The position numbers and the translations under genes were made by a program. The notes below the pieces were generated by a model that was not told the origin of the DNA, did not search any database, and worked only from the letters and a program-made list of their open reading frames with translations. Below are positions 8,680-17,387 of a stretch of 64,000 bases of DNA, one piece after another; the first letter of the stretch is position 1; every line of letters starts with the position of its first letter. The DNA comes from Mesorhizobium sp. 131-2-1 (GTDB lineage: Bacteria; Pseudomonadota; Alphaproteobacteria; Rhizobiales; Rhizobiaceae), in the NCBI RefSeq assembly GCF_016756535.1, contig NZ_AP023247.1, positions 5,766,501 through 5,830,500 of the forward strand. The letters are read 5' to 3'.

Positions 8680-10029
8680 ATGTCGACAGCAGGCAAACGC
8701 CTGGTCACGGATCGGTCGATGGACATAGCAGTCATCGGCAGTGGGATTTCCGGACTGTCGGCGGCATGGCTGCTCGCGCAGCGCCACAACGTATCATTGT
8801 TCGAGGCGGATAACCGCCTTGGCGGCCACAGCAACACCGTCGATGCCGGCGGGACGCAGGTAGACACCGGATTCATCGTCTACAACGAGGTCACATATCC
8901 CAATCTGACGGCTCTTTTTGCCCATATTGGTGTCCGCACCAAGCCCTCCGAGATGTCCTTTGCAGTTTCGCTGGATCGCGGTCGCCTGGAATATTCCGGG
9001 ACCGGTCTGGGTGGACTTCTCGCACAGCCCGGCAATGTCGCGCGGCTCCGGTTCTGGAGCATGCTGAGGGAGTTGCTGCGCTTCTATCGCGAAGCGCCTT
9101 ATGACATTTCGCGCATCGGGGAGAGCAGCCTTGCCGAATATCTCGATGCCAAGGGCTATGGCCCAGCGTTTCGCGAGGACCATCTCTATCCGATGGCGGC
9201 CGCAATCTGGTCGACGCCGGCAGCGGAGGTCGGCAATTATCCGGCCGCGGCCTTCATTCGGTTCTGCGAAAATCACGGGCTGCTGAAGCTCGCCGGGCGC
9301 GCCGTGTGGCGCACGGTCGATGGCGGAAGCCGCAACTACGTCGACAATTTGGCTCGCCGGTTCACCGGCCGGATATTCCGTGGGCGTGGCGTGCGGTCCA
9401 TTGCGCGCCACTCTGGAGCGGCATGGCTCACCGATGTCGACGGCGTCGAACAGCGCTTCGACCAGGTGGTGGTCGCCACCCATGCCAACCAGGCGCTACG
9501 CATGCTGGCCGACGCAAGCCACGAGGAACACCAATTGCTGGGCAGTTTCGGCTACAGCCGCAACGAGGCCGTGCTGCATTCGGATCCCCGCCTCATGCCA
9601 CGCAGGAGGCGGGCCTGGTCGAGCTGGAACTACCTTGCCGAGACACGCGGTGAAACCCGCAAGCTCTCCGTGACGTATTGGATGAACAGGCTGCAGTCCC
9701 TGCCTGACCAGCAGCCGCTGTTCGTTACGCTCAACCCTGCCATTGAACCCGAGGCCCGTACCGTGAGACATAGCGAGATCTACGAGCACCCGATATTCGA
9801 CGGGGTCGCGATGCGCGCCCAGAAGAATCTCTGGTCGCTGCAAGGGGTCCGCAACACCTGGTTCTGCGGCGCATATTTCGGCGCCGGCTTTCACGAGGAC
9901 GGGCTGCAGTCCGGCCTTGCTGTCGCCGAAACACTGGGCGGTGTCCGGCGCGCTTGGGACGTTCCGGACGAATCGGGCCGCATCCATCTCCCGGCCGCTG
10001 TCGAGCGGCCTCATTACGCGGCCGCGTGA
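8680..10029 (+). CDS. FAD/NAD-binding amine-oxidase-like oxidoreductase (COG2907 type)
   Basis: 449 residues. An N-terminal dinucleotide-binding motif DIAVIGSGISGLSAAWLLAQ is followed by LFEADNRLGGHSNTV and the C-terminal GAYFGAGFHEDGLQSGLAVA. An ATG at 8674 is also in frame, but GGAG at 8668-8671 is well spaced only for 8680. First gene of the second RpoE-type operon; its stop overlaps the DUF1365 ATG by one base. Homologues beside DUF1365 and CFA genes in RpoE-ChrR regulons are thought to oxidise or desaturate phospholipid acyl chains (a desaturase of furan fatty acid synthesis was reported in Rhodobacter); the reaction here is inferred from context. Confidence 0.88.
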   Translation: MSTAGKRLVTDRSMDIAVIGSGISGLSAAWLLAQRHNVSLFEADNRLGGHSNTVDAGGTQVDTGFIVYNEVTYPNLTALFAHIGVRTKPSEMSFAVSLDRGRLEYSGTGLGGLLAQPGNVARLRFWSMLRELLRFYREAPYDISRIGESSLAEYLDAKGYGPAFREDHLYPMAAAIWSTPAAEVGNYPAAAFIRFCENHGLLKLAGRAVWRTVDGGSRNYVDNLARRFTGRIFRGRGVRSIARHSGAAWLTDVDGVEQRFDQVVVATHANQALRMLADASHEEHQLLGSFGYSRNEAVLHSDPRLMPRRRRAWSSWNYLAETRGETRKLSVTYWMNRLQSLPDQQPLFVTLNPAIEPEARTVRHSEIYEHPIFDGVAMRAQKNLWSLQGVRNTWFCGAYFGAGFHEDGLQSGLAVAETLGGVRRAWDVPDESGRIHLPAAVERPHYAAA

Positions 10030-10853
10030 TGCTCCATCCGCAATCAGCCCTTTATGCCGGCAAGGTCATGCACCAACGGCTGAAGCCGCGCCGGCACAGG
10101 CTGTCCTACCGCATGTTCTTCCTGCTGCTCGACCTCGACGAGATCGACAATCTGGCGGCGAGGCTGCGGCTCTTTTCGCGCAATCGATTCAATTTCTTCG
10201 GTTTTGTCGACCGTGACCATGGCGATGGCTCCGGCGGGTCGCTCAAGGCCTATGTCGAACGTCAGCTCGATCTGGCCGGTATCGAAACGGACGGTGGACC
10301 TGTGCGGCTGCTGGCGATGCCGCGGATGCTCGGATATGCCTTCAATCCGCTAAGCATATATTTCTGCTACCGCCGCCAGGGCGGGCTCGCCGCCATCTTG
10401 TACGAGGTCAACAATACATTTGGCGAGCGTCACACCTATCTAATCCCTGTCGAGGATTGCGAAGGCAAAGGCCCCGTCGAGCAGCATTGCGCCAAGCGCC
10501 TCTACGTCTCGCCCTTCATCGGCATGAGCATGCAATATCGTTTTCGGATTGGCCCGCCCGAGGAGAGCGTATCGCTCCACATAACCGGCAGCGACGGCCA
10601 GGGGCCGCTGATCGTCGCCAGCTTCTCTGGTAGGCGGCGTGCGCTCACCGACGCAACGCTGGCGGGCGCCTTCCTGGCCTATCCGCTGCTGACGGTGAAA
10701 GTCATCGCCGGCATTCATTGGGAGGCGCTGCGCCTCTGGGCGAAAGGCATGCGGCTGTATGAGCGTCCAGCCCCGCCTGACCGTCCTGTCGCCCATGTCG
10801 CCATGCACAAACGTTCTCAGAGGAAGACCGAATCAGATGTCATCGGATACTGA
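10029..10853 (+). CDS. DUF1365 family protein
   Basis: 274 residues starting MLHPQSALYAGKVMHQRLKP, with the family signatures RLSYRMFFLLLDLDEID, MPRMLGYAFNPLSIYFCYR and KRLYVSPFIGMSMQYRF. The ATG overlaps the stop of the FAD oxidoreductase (TGATG), so the two are co-translated. DUF1365 proteins accompany COG2907 oxidoreductases and CFA-type methyltransferases in stress-controlled lipid operons, but no activity is assigned. It overlaps the decayed methyltransferase start by 17 bases. Confidence 0.9.
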   Translation: MLHPQSALYAGKVMHQRLKPRRHRLSYRMFFLLLDLDEIDNLAARLRLFSRNRFNFFGFVDRDHGDGSGGSLKAYVERQLDLAGIETDGGPVRLLAMPRMLGYAFNPLSIYFCYRRQGGLAAILYEVNNTFGERHTYLIPVEDCEGKGPVEQHCAKRLYVSPFIGMSMQYRFRIGPPEESVSLHITGSDGQGPLIVASFSGRRRALTDATLAGAFLAYPLLTVKVIAGIHWEALRLWAKGMRLYERPAPPDRPVAHVAMHKRSQRKTESDVIGY

Positions 10854-11219
10854 AAGCGGGGCCAAAGCCGACCTTCGGAAGGGCATTTTCGTTGGCCCGA
10901 TCCTGAAGCCGCTGCTCAGCTGCCTGAAGACGGGCGAGATCACCGTTGGCACGCCAAATGGTGCGACACTCGATTATCAGACCGGCAGGCCTGGCCACCG
11001 AAGCGGCGTCGCTTTCGCCGAAGCGTATGTACATGGATCGTGACTGGTCTAGCCCCGATCTACCAGCGCTGCTCGAGCCTGCCGCATTCAACTTGTATGA
11101 GATCGAGCATACGATATCCGGGCTGATGCCGGTAAGACTGAAACCGCCGGCGCCATGTGCTGCACGCCAACAGCCGCCGCGATAGCCGGCGAGGTAGCTG
11201 GCGAAACATTGCCTATCAC
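10837..11219 (+). pseudogene. Decayed second CFA-family methyltransferase (N-terminal fragment only)
   Basis: The reading frame starts with MSSDTESGAKADLRKGIFVG after a good ribosome site (AGAGGAAG) and continues as a CFA-synthase N-terminus up to GVAFAEAYVHG, then meets a stop at 11041. Family sequence resumes in another frame as YMDRDWSSPDLPALLEPAAF, then in a third as HANSRRDSRRGSWRNIAYH, and ends there. The SAM-binding catalytic domain is entirely missing. At least two frameshifts plus a large 3' deletion. It is the third gene of the RpoE-type operon, where an intact methyltransferase is expected by comparison with related clusters. Confidence 0.8.
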
Positions 11220-11329
11220 CGAGCCTGGAAGCTCTCCTTAACTGCCTTGAAACTCGGCGCCACCAAATGCCACGAGGCAACTACGTCGAAAATCCAAGAC
11301 AATAAGCCAACGCCCGAAGGATTTAGTCG

Positions 11330-11809
11330 ATGCCGAAAGAATTAGCTGAAATGCTTCTTGCTTTCCTCCCCGTCGCGGCTGCAGCAGTTGCCGGGAGCCT
11401 AGCTACGAGACCGGGCCTCTCAACATGGTATCCCCGACTCCAGAAGCCGAGTTTCAATCCCCCGAACGCTGTATTCGCTCCAGTATGGTCACTTCTCTAC
11501 CTTCTGATGGCCTACGCTTTTTATCGTGTGCTGAAAACCGGTATATCCTGGACTAGCGAAACGGTATTGGTTTTTTTGCTACAACTATTCCTGAATTCGT
11601 CTTGGTCCGTGGTTTTTTTTGGACTTCGGTGTATTCTATGCGCATTATTTTTAGTAGAAATACTGTTAGTTTTTATTGGCATATCGATGTTTTTATTTTG
11701 GAAAGTAGATCTTACCGCTGGCGTTTTACTCATCCCATACTTTATTTGGGTGAGTTTCGCTAACATTCTCAATTTGCAGATATGGAAGCTCAACCGCGCG
11801 TATTTATAG
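11330..11809 (+). CDS. tspO: TspO/MBR family membrane protein
   Basis: 159 residues, five membrane helices, with the family pattern PGLSTWYPRLQKPSFNPPNA, VFAPVWSLLYLLMAYAFYRV and LNSSWSVVFFGL. It binds porphyrins or related ligands in the membrane; in Rhodobacter it links oxygen/porphyrin status to gene expression. AGGATT precedes the ATG. From about 11560 to 11810 the base composition is far more AT-rich than its surroundings (runs such as GGTTTTTTTTGG), and hydrophobic codons are T-rich, which suggests recent acquisition. It follows the RpoE-type operon by about 110 bases; no separate RpoE-type promoter was seen. Confidence 0.92.
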   Translation: MPKELAEMLLAFLPVAAAAVAGSLATRPGLSTWYPRLQKPSFNPPNAVFAPVWSLLYLLMAYAFYRVLKTGISWTSETVLVFLLQLFLNSSWSVVFFGLRCILCALFLVEILLVFIGISMFLFWKVDLTAGVLLIPYFIWVSFANILNLQIWKLNRAYL

Positions 11810-11989
11810 GCGAGTGTCCGCCCCGATGTAATTTTTCATCAGAGACGACTTTACCACAGCGGCTAGGATGACTCCTGGCTGCTACTTCCCAACTTGTTCG
11901 GCCCGCTTCGGTTCGCGTCGAGGCGGGGGGGGGTCTGTTCGATGAACTAACTAGCCTGCCAACCATGCGGGAGCGACCTTGGGAATCAT

Positions 11990-12322
11990 CATGAATGAGG
12001 GCGCCGTTTTGATTGTCGAAGACGAGGCGGTGATCCTGCTCGACCTCGAGTCGGACTTTGAAGAAGGTCAGGGATGCTGAGGAGGCAATAGCGGCATTCG
12101 ATGCCGACCCCTTCAAGGCCCGCACGGCGGAATTGAGCGAATCGCTGGCAGCAGCAGACGGCAACGGCGGATGTTCTGAAGGCGATCAGCCGTTCCACAT
12201 TCGACCTGCAGCCGGTTCTCGACACGCTGGCAGAATCAGCGGCCAAGCTGTGCGACGCGGACACGAGCGTCATCTTCAAGCGCGACGGCGATCTCTACCG
12301 ATGGTCGGCCAACTACGGCAAT
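11990..12322 (+). pseudogene. Decayed receiver and broken 5' end of the following histidine kinase
   Basis: MNEGAVLIVEDEAVILLDLE is the start of a response-regulator receiver and stops at 12078. The next pieces, DAEEAIAAFDADPFKARTAE and LSESLA, are in a second frame, and [20 protein letters not shown] (a typical kinase linker before a GAF domain) is in a third. A stop at 12134 closes the kinase frame upstream, and no ATG or GTG occurs between it and the TTG at 12323. The kinase therefore lost its original start. Confidence 0.6.
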
Positions 12323-13525
12323 TTGCCTGAAGCCGCGGCTTTCGCCAAAGCCAATCCCTTCGCCGCCGGTCGCGACAGCGTCACCGGAAGGGTGGCCCTC
12401 GAAGCCCGCGCCGTCCACGTTTCGGACGTGCTCGCCGACCCGGACTACGGGGCAACGCAGCTCCAGAAGCTCGGCGGCTACCGAACCATTCTATGCGTTC
12501 CGATCTTACGCGAAGGCGCGCCGGTCGGAGTGTTCGCGCTGACGCGGTCACAGGTGCGGGACTTCACGCCGAGGCAGATCGAGCTTGTCGAGACGTTTGC
12601 CGACCAGTCCGGCATAGCGATCGAGAACGTACGGCTGTTCGACGAGGTGCAGGCGCGTACCCGCGAATTGTCACGCTCGCTCGACGATCTGAGGACCGCG
12701 CAGGACCGCCTCGTGCAAACGGAGAAGCTCGCCTCACTCGGCCAGTTGACCGCCGGTATCGCCCACGAGATCAAGAACCCGCTCAACTTCGTCAACAACT
12801 TCTCAGCGCTCTCCAGCGAACTCATCGATGATTTGAGCAGTGTGCTGGACGGAGCGCCTTTGGAGGCATCCGTGCGCGAAGAGGTCGCCGAGCTGACAGC
12901 CATGCTCAAGAGCAATCTCGACAAGGTGGGCCAGCACGGCAAGCGGGCCGATTCCATCGTCAGGAACATGCTCCTGCATTCGCGCGCGGGTTCAGGAGAG
13001 CATCGTCCGATCGAGATCAATGCCGTCGTGGAGGAGAGCCTGAACCTTGCCTATCACGGGGCGCGCGCCGAAAAGCCGGGATTCAACGTCACGCTGACGC
13101 GGAATTTCGACCCGCAGGCGGGGGATGTCGATCTCTACCCGCAGGAGATCACGCGGGTGCTTCTCAACCTCATCTCCAACGGCTTTTATGCAACAGCCAA
13201 GCGCGGCGCCGCGGCGAATGGCGCGGGCTATGAGCCGACGCTCTGCGCCACCACCATGAGTCTCGGCGACCGTGTCGAAATCAGGATCCGCGACAACGGC
13301 ACCGGCATTCCGCCGGAGGTGAAGGAGAAGATGTTCAATCCATTCTTCACGACCAAGCCAGCCGGCGAGGGTACTGGGCTCGGCCTGTCGCTCAGCCACG
13401 ACATCGTCGTCAAACAGCATGCTGGCACGATCGACGTCATCAGCCAGCCAGGCGAGTTCACCGAGTTTCGGATTGTGCTGCCGCGCGCTGCGGCTTCGCT
13501 CGCAAAATCGGGAGGTGAAGAATGA
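12323..13525 (+). CDS. GAF-domain histidine kinase, N-terminus truncated
   Basis: 400 residues if translation begins at the TTG at 12323; the frame is open from 12137. A GAF domain (about residues 1-100, with [20 protein letters not shown]) is cut at its N-terminus. The HisKA site is [20 protein letters not shown] (phospho-acceptor His in AHEIKNP). The ATPase domain has [21 protein letters not shown] and [20 protein letters not shown]. The stop overlaps the next receiver gene by 4 bases. Partner regulators are the two downstream receivers. Whether it is still translated is uncertain because the natural start is lost. Confidence 0.75.
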   Translation: MPEAAAFAKANPFAAGRDSVTGRVALEARAVHVSDVLADPDYGATQLQKLGGYRTILCVPILREGAPVGVFALTRSQVRDFTPRQIELVETFADQSGIAIENVRLFDEVQARTRELSRSLDDLRTAQDRLVQTEKLASLGQLTAGIAHEIKNPLNFVNNFSALSSELIDDLSSVLDGAPLEASVREEVAELTAMLKSNLDKVGQHGKRADSIVRNMLLHSRAGSGEHRPIEINAVVEESLNLAYHGARAEKPGFNVTLTRNFDPQAGDVDLYPQEITRVLLNLISNGFYATAKRGAAANGAGYEPTLCATTMSLGDRVEIRIRDNGTGIPPEVKEKMFNPFFTTKPAGEGTGLGLSLSHDIVVKQHAGTIDVISQPGEFTEFRIVLPRAAASLAKSGGEE

Positions 13526-13911
13526 GCCTCCTCATCCTGGTCGTCGACGACGAGCCCGACGTCGAGCCGCTGTTTCGCCAGCAGTTCCGCCGCGACATCC
13601 GAGCCAGCCGCTTCACCATGGAGTTCGCGCAATCGGCGGTAGATGCGTTGGAGCAGATAGACCACGCCGAAGGGGTGACACTGATCCTGGTGCTGTCCGA
13701 CATCAACATGCCCGGCATGAGCGGGCTCGAGCTCCTGCCGAAGATCAAGGTGCAGCGGCCGGACGTCCCGGTCATCATGATCACCGCTTATGGCGACGCC
13801 GAAACCAAGCGCAAGGTGTTGGAGGACGGCGCCGAAGCACTGCTGACCAAGCCGATCGACTTTGCGGCGCTCAGGCAACAGATCGAAACGCGGCTGGGAA
13901 TGGTAGCGTGA
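13522..13911 (+). CDS. Single-domain response regulator
   Basis: 129 residues, one receiver domain: acidic pocket VVDDEPDVE, phospho-acceptor Asp in [13 protein letters not shown], switch region IMITAYGD and conserved Lys in LLTKPIDF. There is no output domain. It overlaps the kinase stop (ATGA) and the downstream receiver-cyclase start (GTGA), so the three genes form a tightly coupled module. It probably acts as a phosphate relay or sink between the kinase and the cyclase. Confidence 0.9.
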   Translation: MSLLILVVDDEPDVEPLFRQQFRRDIRASRFTMEFAQSAVDALEQIDHAEGVTLILVLSDINMPGMSGLELLPKIKVQRPDVPVIMITAYGDAETKRKVLEDGAEALLTKPIDFAALRQQIETRLGMVA

Positions 13912-15161
13912 CGGCGCGCATCCTCGTGGTCGACGACGAGCCCGACCTTGAGGTCTTGATCGTCCAGAAGTTCCGGCGTCAGATCCGTGACGGCGCGGTC
14001 ATTTTCCTGTTTGCCAGCGATGGTGTGGACGCCCTGTCCGTCATCGACGGCAACAGCGACATCGACATGGTGCTGTGCGACATCAACATGCCCCGTATGG
14101 ACGGCCTTTCGCTGCTGGAGAAGCTGCAGCAGGCCGAGGGGCAGCAGCTTTCGACGGTCATCGTCTCCGCTTACGGTGACATGGCCAACATCCGCACTGC
14201 GATGAACCGCGGCGCCTTCGACTTCATTACTAAGCCGATCGACTTTGCCGACCTGGAGACCACGATCGCCAAGACCTTGAAGCATCGCGAGGTGCTGCAC
14301 GAGGCGCATAGGCGGCAAGCGGTCGCGGAGCGCGCTCATGCATCGCTGTCGCGCTACTTCTCGCCCAATCTGGCCGAGCGGCTGGCCGGCGACGCCGACG
14401 GGTCGGCGCTAGCCGGGCAGTGGCGTGAGGTCGCCTCGCTGTTCACCGACATTACCAGCTTCACCACGCTGGTGGAAACGATCGACCCTGCCACGCTAGG
14501 CGCGCTCCTCAACGACTATTTGGCCAGCATGACCAACGTCGTGTTCGCGCATGAAGGCACCGTCGCCAAGATCGTCGGCGATGCGCTGCATGTGCTGTTC
14601 GGCGCGCCTGGCGAGCAGCAGGACCATGCGGCGCGTGCGGTTGCCTGCGCGCTCGAGCTCGACGCGCTGTCGCAATCGTTCCGCGATAGCTGGCGCGACA
14701 AGGGCGTCGCGGTCGGTACGACCCGCATCGGTGTCCATGCAGGTCCGGCGCTGGTCGGAAATTTCGGCGGAGGCCGCTTCTTCGACTACACGGCCTATGG
14801 CGACACCATCAATATAGCGGCGCGGCTGGAAAGCGCCAACAAGCAGCTGGGCACGCGTATCTGCGTCAGCGCGAGCGCCGCTGCAAGGGTCGACGGCTTC
14901 CGCGGACGGCCGGTCGGCGATCTGATGCTGCGCGGCAGGGCCGAGGCGCTGCGCGCGTTCGAGCCTTTGTCGTCAAAGCAGTATGATGATCCTTCGACGG
15001 CCAGCTATCTTGAAGCCTTCGGCAGATTGGAGGCCGGCGATGCAAACGCGCTTACGGCTTTCGCCGCGCAGATCGGCAAATGTCCGGACGACCAGCTCGC
15101 CAGCTTCCATCTCAAGCGGCTGCTCAACGGCGCCAAGGGAACGCGGATCAGCCTCGACTGA
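13908..15161 (+). CDS. Receiver-adenylate/guanylate cyclase fusion
   Basis: 417 residues from GTG 13908, which overlaps the preceding stop by 4 bases. Receiver domain (1-120): VVDDEPDLE, VLCDINMPRMDG, VSAYGD, FITKPIDF. A linker near ASLSRYFSPNLAERLAG leads to a class III cyclase domain (about 160-330): VASLFTDITSFTTLVE, VAKIVGDALHVLFGAPGEQQ, RIGVHAGPALVGNFGGGRFF and YGDTINIAARLESANKQLG. Phosphorylation by the upstream kinase likely sets cyclic nucleotide synthesis. Substrate choice (ATP versus GTP) is not settled by eye. Confidence 0.92.
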   Translation: MTARILVVDDEPDLEVLIVQKFRRQIRDGAVIFLFASDGVDALSVIDGNSDIDMVLCDINMPRMDGLSLLEKLQQAEGQQLSTVIVSAYGDMANIRTAMNRGAFDFITKPIDFADLETTIAKTLKHREVLHEAHRRQAVAERAHASLSRYFSPNLAERLAGDADGSALAGQWREVASLFTDITSFTTLVETIDPATLGALLNDYLASMTNVVFAHEGTVAKIVGDALHVLFGAPGEQQDHAARAVACALELDALSQSFRDSWRDKGVAVGTTRIGVHAGPALVGNFGGGRFFDYTAYGDTINIAARLESANKQLGTRICVSASAAARVDGFRGRPVGDLMLRGRAEALRAFEPLSSKQYDDPSTASYLEAFGRLEAGDANALTAFAAQIGKCPDDQLASFHLKRLLNGAKGTRISLD

Positions 15162-15296
15162 TCTTTGCGCCAGTCGCGACCGCGACCGCCAAGCCTCGTC
15201 GCCGGCAATGTCTGCTTTCACGAGTTGGCAAAGGTGCCCTCAACGGCCGACAATCGCAGGCTGCAAGGCGCTTTAGAGTCGCTTCCAGCGGGGCCC

Positions 15297-15440
15297 ATGG
15301 CAACCGAAGAAGCAATTCGAGCCCTGGCGCTTGAGACTGGGTTAACCGCGGAGCAAATTCGCGAAATCATATTGCTGATCGGGAGCGACCGCGCCTCAAT
15401 TTTGAGAGAAGCGCGCCTGTTGAAGAAAGGCCAAGCCTAG
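15297..15440 (+). CDS. Small DUF3606-like protein
   Basis: 47 residues, MATEEAIRALALETGLTAEQ then IREIILLIGSDRASILREAR. It is clearly paralogous to the 55-residue protein at 51691-51858 (same ALxxETGxxxxQIRxII and DRxSILREARxLKK pattern). An in-frame start at 15165 would add an unconserved extension and was rejected. Function unknown; the family is widespread in rhizobia. Confidence 0.65.
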   Translation: MATEEAIRALALETGLTAEQIREIILLIGSDRASILREARLLKKGQA

Positions 15441-15568
15441 TGTGTGTGAACCATTTCGGGCCGCAAAGACTTGCGCCTTCGGCAGAGTACCAGTCAACAA
15501 TCACCCGCCCCAGATGCTAACCTGGCCGCCGGCGCGTCCGGTGCTACCGCGATCTGCCAGTCGAATCT

Positions 15569-15599
15569 CCCGGCAGCCGCCGCATGCATGGCTGCCGGG
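15569..15599 (+). terminator. Perfect 10-bp inverted repeat, possible terminator
   Basis: CCCGGCAGCC (15569-15578) pairs with GGCTGCCGGG (15590-15599) across an 11-base loop. No T-run follows, so it may be a structured intergenic element rather than an intrinsic terminator. The rest of 15441-15708 holds nothing recognised. Confidence 0.35.
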
Positions 15600-15708
15600 C
15601 TGAGCGCTTTGCCGGTGCGATCTCGGTCTACGGCATTCGTATTTTAGCAATTGCGAAACTAACCGACACCCTGCGCGTTGACGATTGCCACAATGGAGAA
15701 CTTAGAGA

Positions 15709-16002
15709 ATGGATCCGGCAGCCTCGGCAGTGATGATGTTGCTTTCGTGTAGCCCGGGACCCGCTTCCGTCTGCCGACCGATCGATACGCCGCCCACCCT
15801 CTACGCTTCGGTCGACGAATGCAGGGCGTCATTGAGGGAACGTCTTGCCAGATCTCCCAACGGCGACATCGTCGGCCGGTGCAGTGGGGTCGACCCGACT
15901 GTGACGGGTTCGCTGCCGGCCGGGTATACGACGGTAGTGGTGATGCGTGGTGTGGGGAACAAGAATGTCACTAGATATGTCGTACCCCACAAAGCCGACT
16001 AG
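15709..16002 (+). CDS. Small secreted hypothetical protein
   Basis: 97 residues. A short hydrophobic N-terminus ending VMMLLSCSPGPASVC could be a weak signal or lipoprotein signal; DECRASLRERLA and GYTTVVVMRGVGNKNVTRYV follow. GGAGAAC precedes the ATG at a proper distance. No named domain recognised. It is followed by a strong convergent terminator. Confidence 0.55.
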   Translation: MDPAASAVMMLLSCSPGPASVCRPIDTPPTLYASVDECRASLRERLARSPNGDIVGRCSGVDPTVTGSLPAGYTTVVVMRGVGNKNVTRYVVPHKAD

Positions 16003-16077
16003 GGTGGCGCGGCATGCACTCGCGAGGAGTATTTCAATCCTTCAGGAATATGGGCAGGTAGCTCGTGCATGGCTTAA

Positions 16078-16110
16078 GGGCTCCAGCGCCATCGCTGGAG
16101 CCCTTGTCGT
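16078..16110. terminator. Intrinsic terminator between convergent genes
   Basis: GGGCTCCAGC (16078-16087) and GCTGGAGCCC (16094-16103) form a perfect 10-bp stem with a 6-base loop, followed by TTGTCGTTT. It lies between the + strand gene ending at 16002 and the - strand gene ending at 16125, so it can serve both. Confidence 0.7.
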
Positions 16111-16124
16111 TTCAGCCAATGCGA

Positions 16125-16388
16125 TCAGCCGCCGCTGGCCGGTGCAGCTGGTGCTGGTGCTGCGGGCTTCGGTTCAGCCGCCGGCGCCTCCACCCTCGGG
16201 GAAGATGCGGGAGCCTCCACTTTCGGGACATCAACTTTGACGTTTATGTCCTTAGCTTCGCCGCCACCACCGATGTTAATAACCACGGTGAATAACAGCA
16301 GAATAAAGACCGCAATGATGGCAAGAACGACTGCAACAGCCGTACCTCCACCGCCGCCTGAATTTACAACGGTCGGCCCGTCAGGCAT
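16125..16388 (-). CDS. Single-pass membrane hypothetical protein with Pro/Ala-rich tail
   Basis: 87 residues from the ATG at 16388: MPDGPTVVNSGGGGGTAVAV, one membrane helix (VVLAIIAVFILLLFTVVINI), then DINVKVDVPKVEAP and a tail of Pro-Ala-Glu repeats. The glycine-rich N-terminus, single helix and INVKVDVPKVE motif recur in rhizobial proteins of unknown function. An upstream ATG at 16409 adds seven residues. Confidence 0.65.
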   Translation of the reverse strand: MPDGPTVVNSGGGGGTAVAVVLAIIAVFILLLFTVVINIGGGGEAKDINVKVDVPKVEAPASSPRVEAPAAEPKPAAPAPAAPASGG

Positions 16389-16609
16389 GACTACGGCAGG
16401 AGACAGCATTTCGTTCCGCCTTTGGGACTACAGTCCGGGTCTCCTGCGACTGAAGTCTCGGCGCTCGAGGCAAAGGGCGGAGCCGTCGCAACCAACACCT
16501 TGCCAAGGCATTTGGTTAGAGCTGCCGAGCAAGTCAGTTCGTCGGCGGTCAAACCGAGTGCCCCGCCCCGCGCCCCAGCGTTGGAGGGAAACTCTCCCAC
16601 GGAGCACCG

Positions 16610-16843
16610 ATGCGCTTAAGTGACATGATAGCGAACACGTTTGCCCTTTTGCTTCTCGCGGGCGTCGTCGGTGGAATGTTCCTTGCCTTCGCAAAACCAC
16701 CCTGGCGCGGTGCGGCTGCCCGGATCGTGTTGATTCTTCCGGCCGCATTCACCGCCGCATCGGTGTGCCCTTTCTGTCGGCAAGCCTGCCTGCCAGAGCG
16801 TTTTGGCCTGCGGCTCGCCCCGCCGAGGCCGAAGTCGATCTGA
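16610..16843 (+). CDS. Small membrane hypothetical protein
   Basis: 77 residues, beginning MRLSDMIANTFALLLLAGVV, with two hydrophobic segments (TFALLLLAGVVGGMFLAFA, ARIVLILPAAFTAASVCPFC). GGAG sits 6 bases before the ATG. The tail (PERFGLRLAPPRPKSI) looks unstructured and may be out of frame. Not recognised. Confidence 0.4.
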   Translation: MRLSDMIANTFALLLLAGVVGGMFLAFAKPPWRGAAARIVLILPAAFTAASVCPFCRQACLPERFGLRLAPPRPKSI

Positions 16844-16904
16844 TGCGGTGACGAAACATGTAGCCGACCGTGGATTGGCAGTGGGCGTACGTAAGAGGCA
16901 GCAA

Positions 16905-17087
16905 ATGGCGGAGTTGAACCGCAGGAAGAGTGAGAAGACCAAGCTGTCGCCGAAACCATTGGCGGCGGTGGTGAACTTCGCCCGCCTAAACGGCATAACC
17001 GTCGATGAGGTACCTACCGTCATCACGCGCGATTGTACGGCCGATGGCCTTAGCGACGAAGACCAACTCGGTACATCACGTCCTTGA
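16905..17087 (+). CDS. Small hypothetical protein
   Basis: 60 residues starting MAELNRRKSEKTKLSPKPLA, preceded by AAGAGGCAGC. No domain recognised; coding potential is uncertain because the opposite strand is also open here. Confidence 0.3.
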   Translation: MAELNRRKSEKTKLSPKPLAAVVNFARLNGITVDEVPTVITRDCTADGLSDEDQLGTSRP

Positions 17088-17134
17088 GGACGCGCATCCT
17101 GTGAAGCCGGCTCATTAGGGAGAGCGTTACCGCA

Positions 17135-17329
17135 ATGTCCTACACGGTGATTTGGTACGGGAAACAGGGCATCGTTGAAAAGACACCATTCGATGCCGAG
17201 AAAGCCGCAAGAGATCACGCGCTGGCGACATTCGCTGCTCGAAAACAGAATGACGGCATCGTGGCGGTGGAAGTACGCAAAGACGACGGCACGGTTGTAT
17301 TCAGTCAAGCGGGTGCGCGGTCCCACTGA
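17135..17329 (+). CDS. Small conserved rhizobial hypothetical protein
   Basis: 64 residues: MSYTVIWYGKQGIVEKTPFD then EKAARDHALATFAARKQNDG and VEVRKDDGTVVFSQ. The pattern (YTVxWxGxxGI, a helical middle, VEVRxxxGxxVFS) matches short proteins common in rhizobia, function unknown. It is followed at once by a deaminase relic. Confidence 0.6.
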   Translation: MSYTVIWYGKQGIVEKTPFDAEKAARDHALATFAARKQNDGIVAVEVRKDDGTVVFSQAGARSH

Positions 17330-17387
17330 AAACGCGGACACGGGTCCGCCGCATCGCAATTCGGCCGGAGGGGCTAGTTTCAGACCT

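Noticed and set aside
8794..9483. 229-residue antisense frame inside the FAD oxidoreductase
   Set aside because: Shadow frame in a conserved gene; no domain.
13419..13907. Extended start of the receiver-cyclase
   Set aside because: The extension reads across the kinase and receiver genes in another frame; GTG 13908 gives the correct receiver start.
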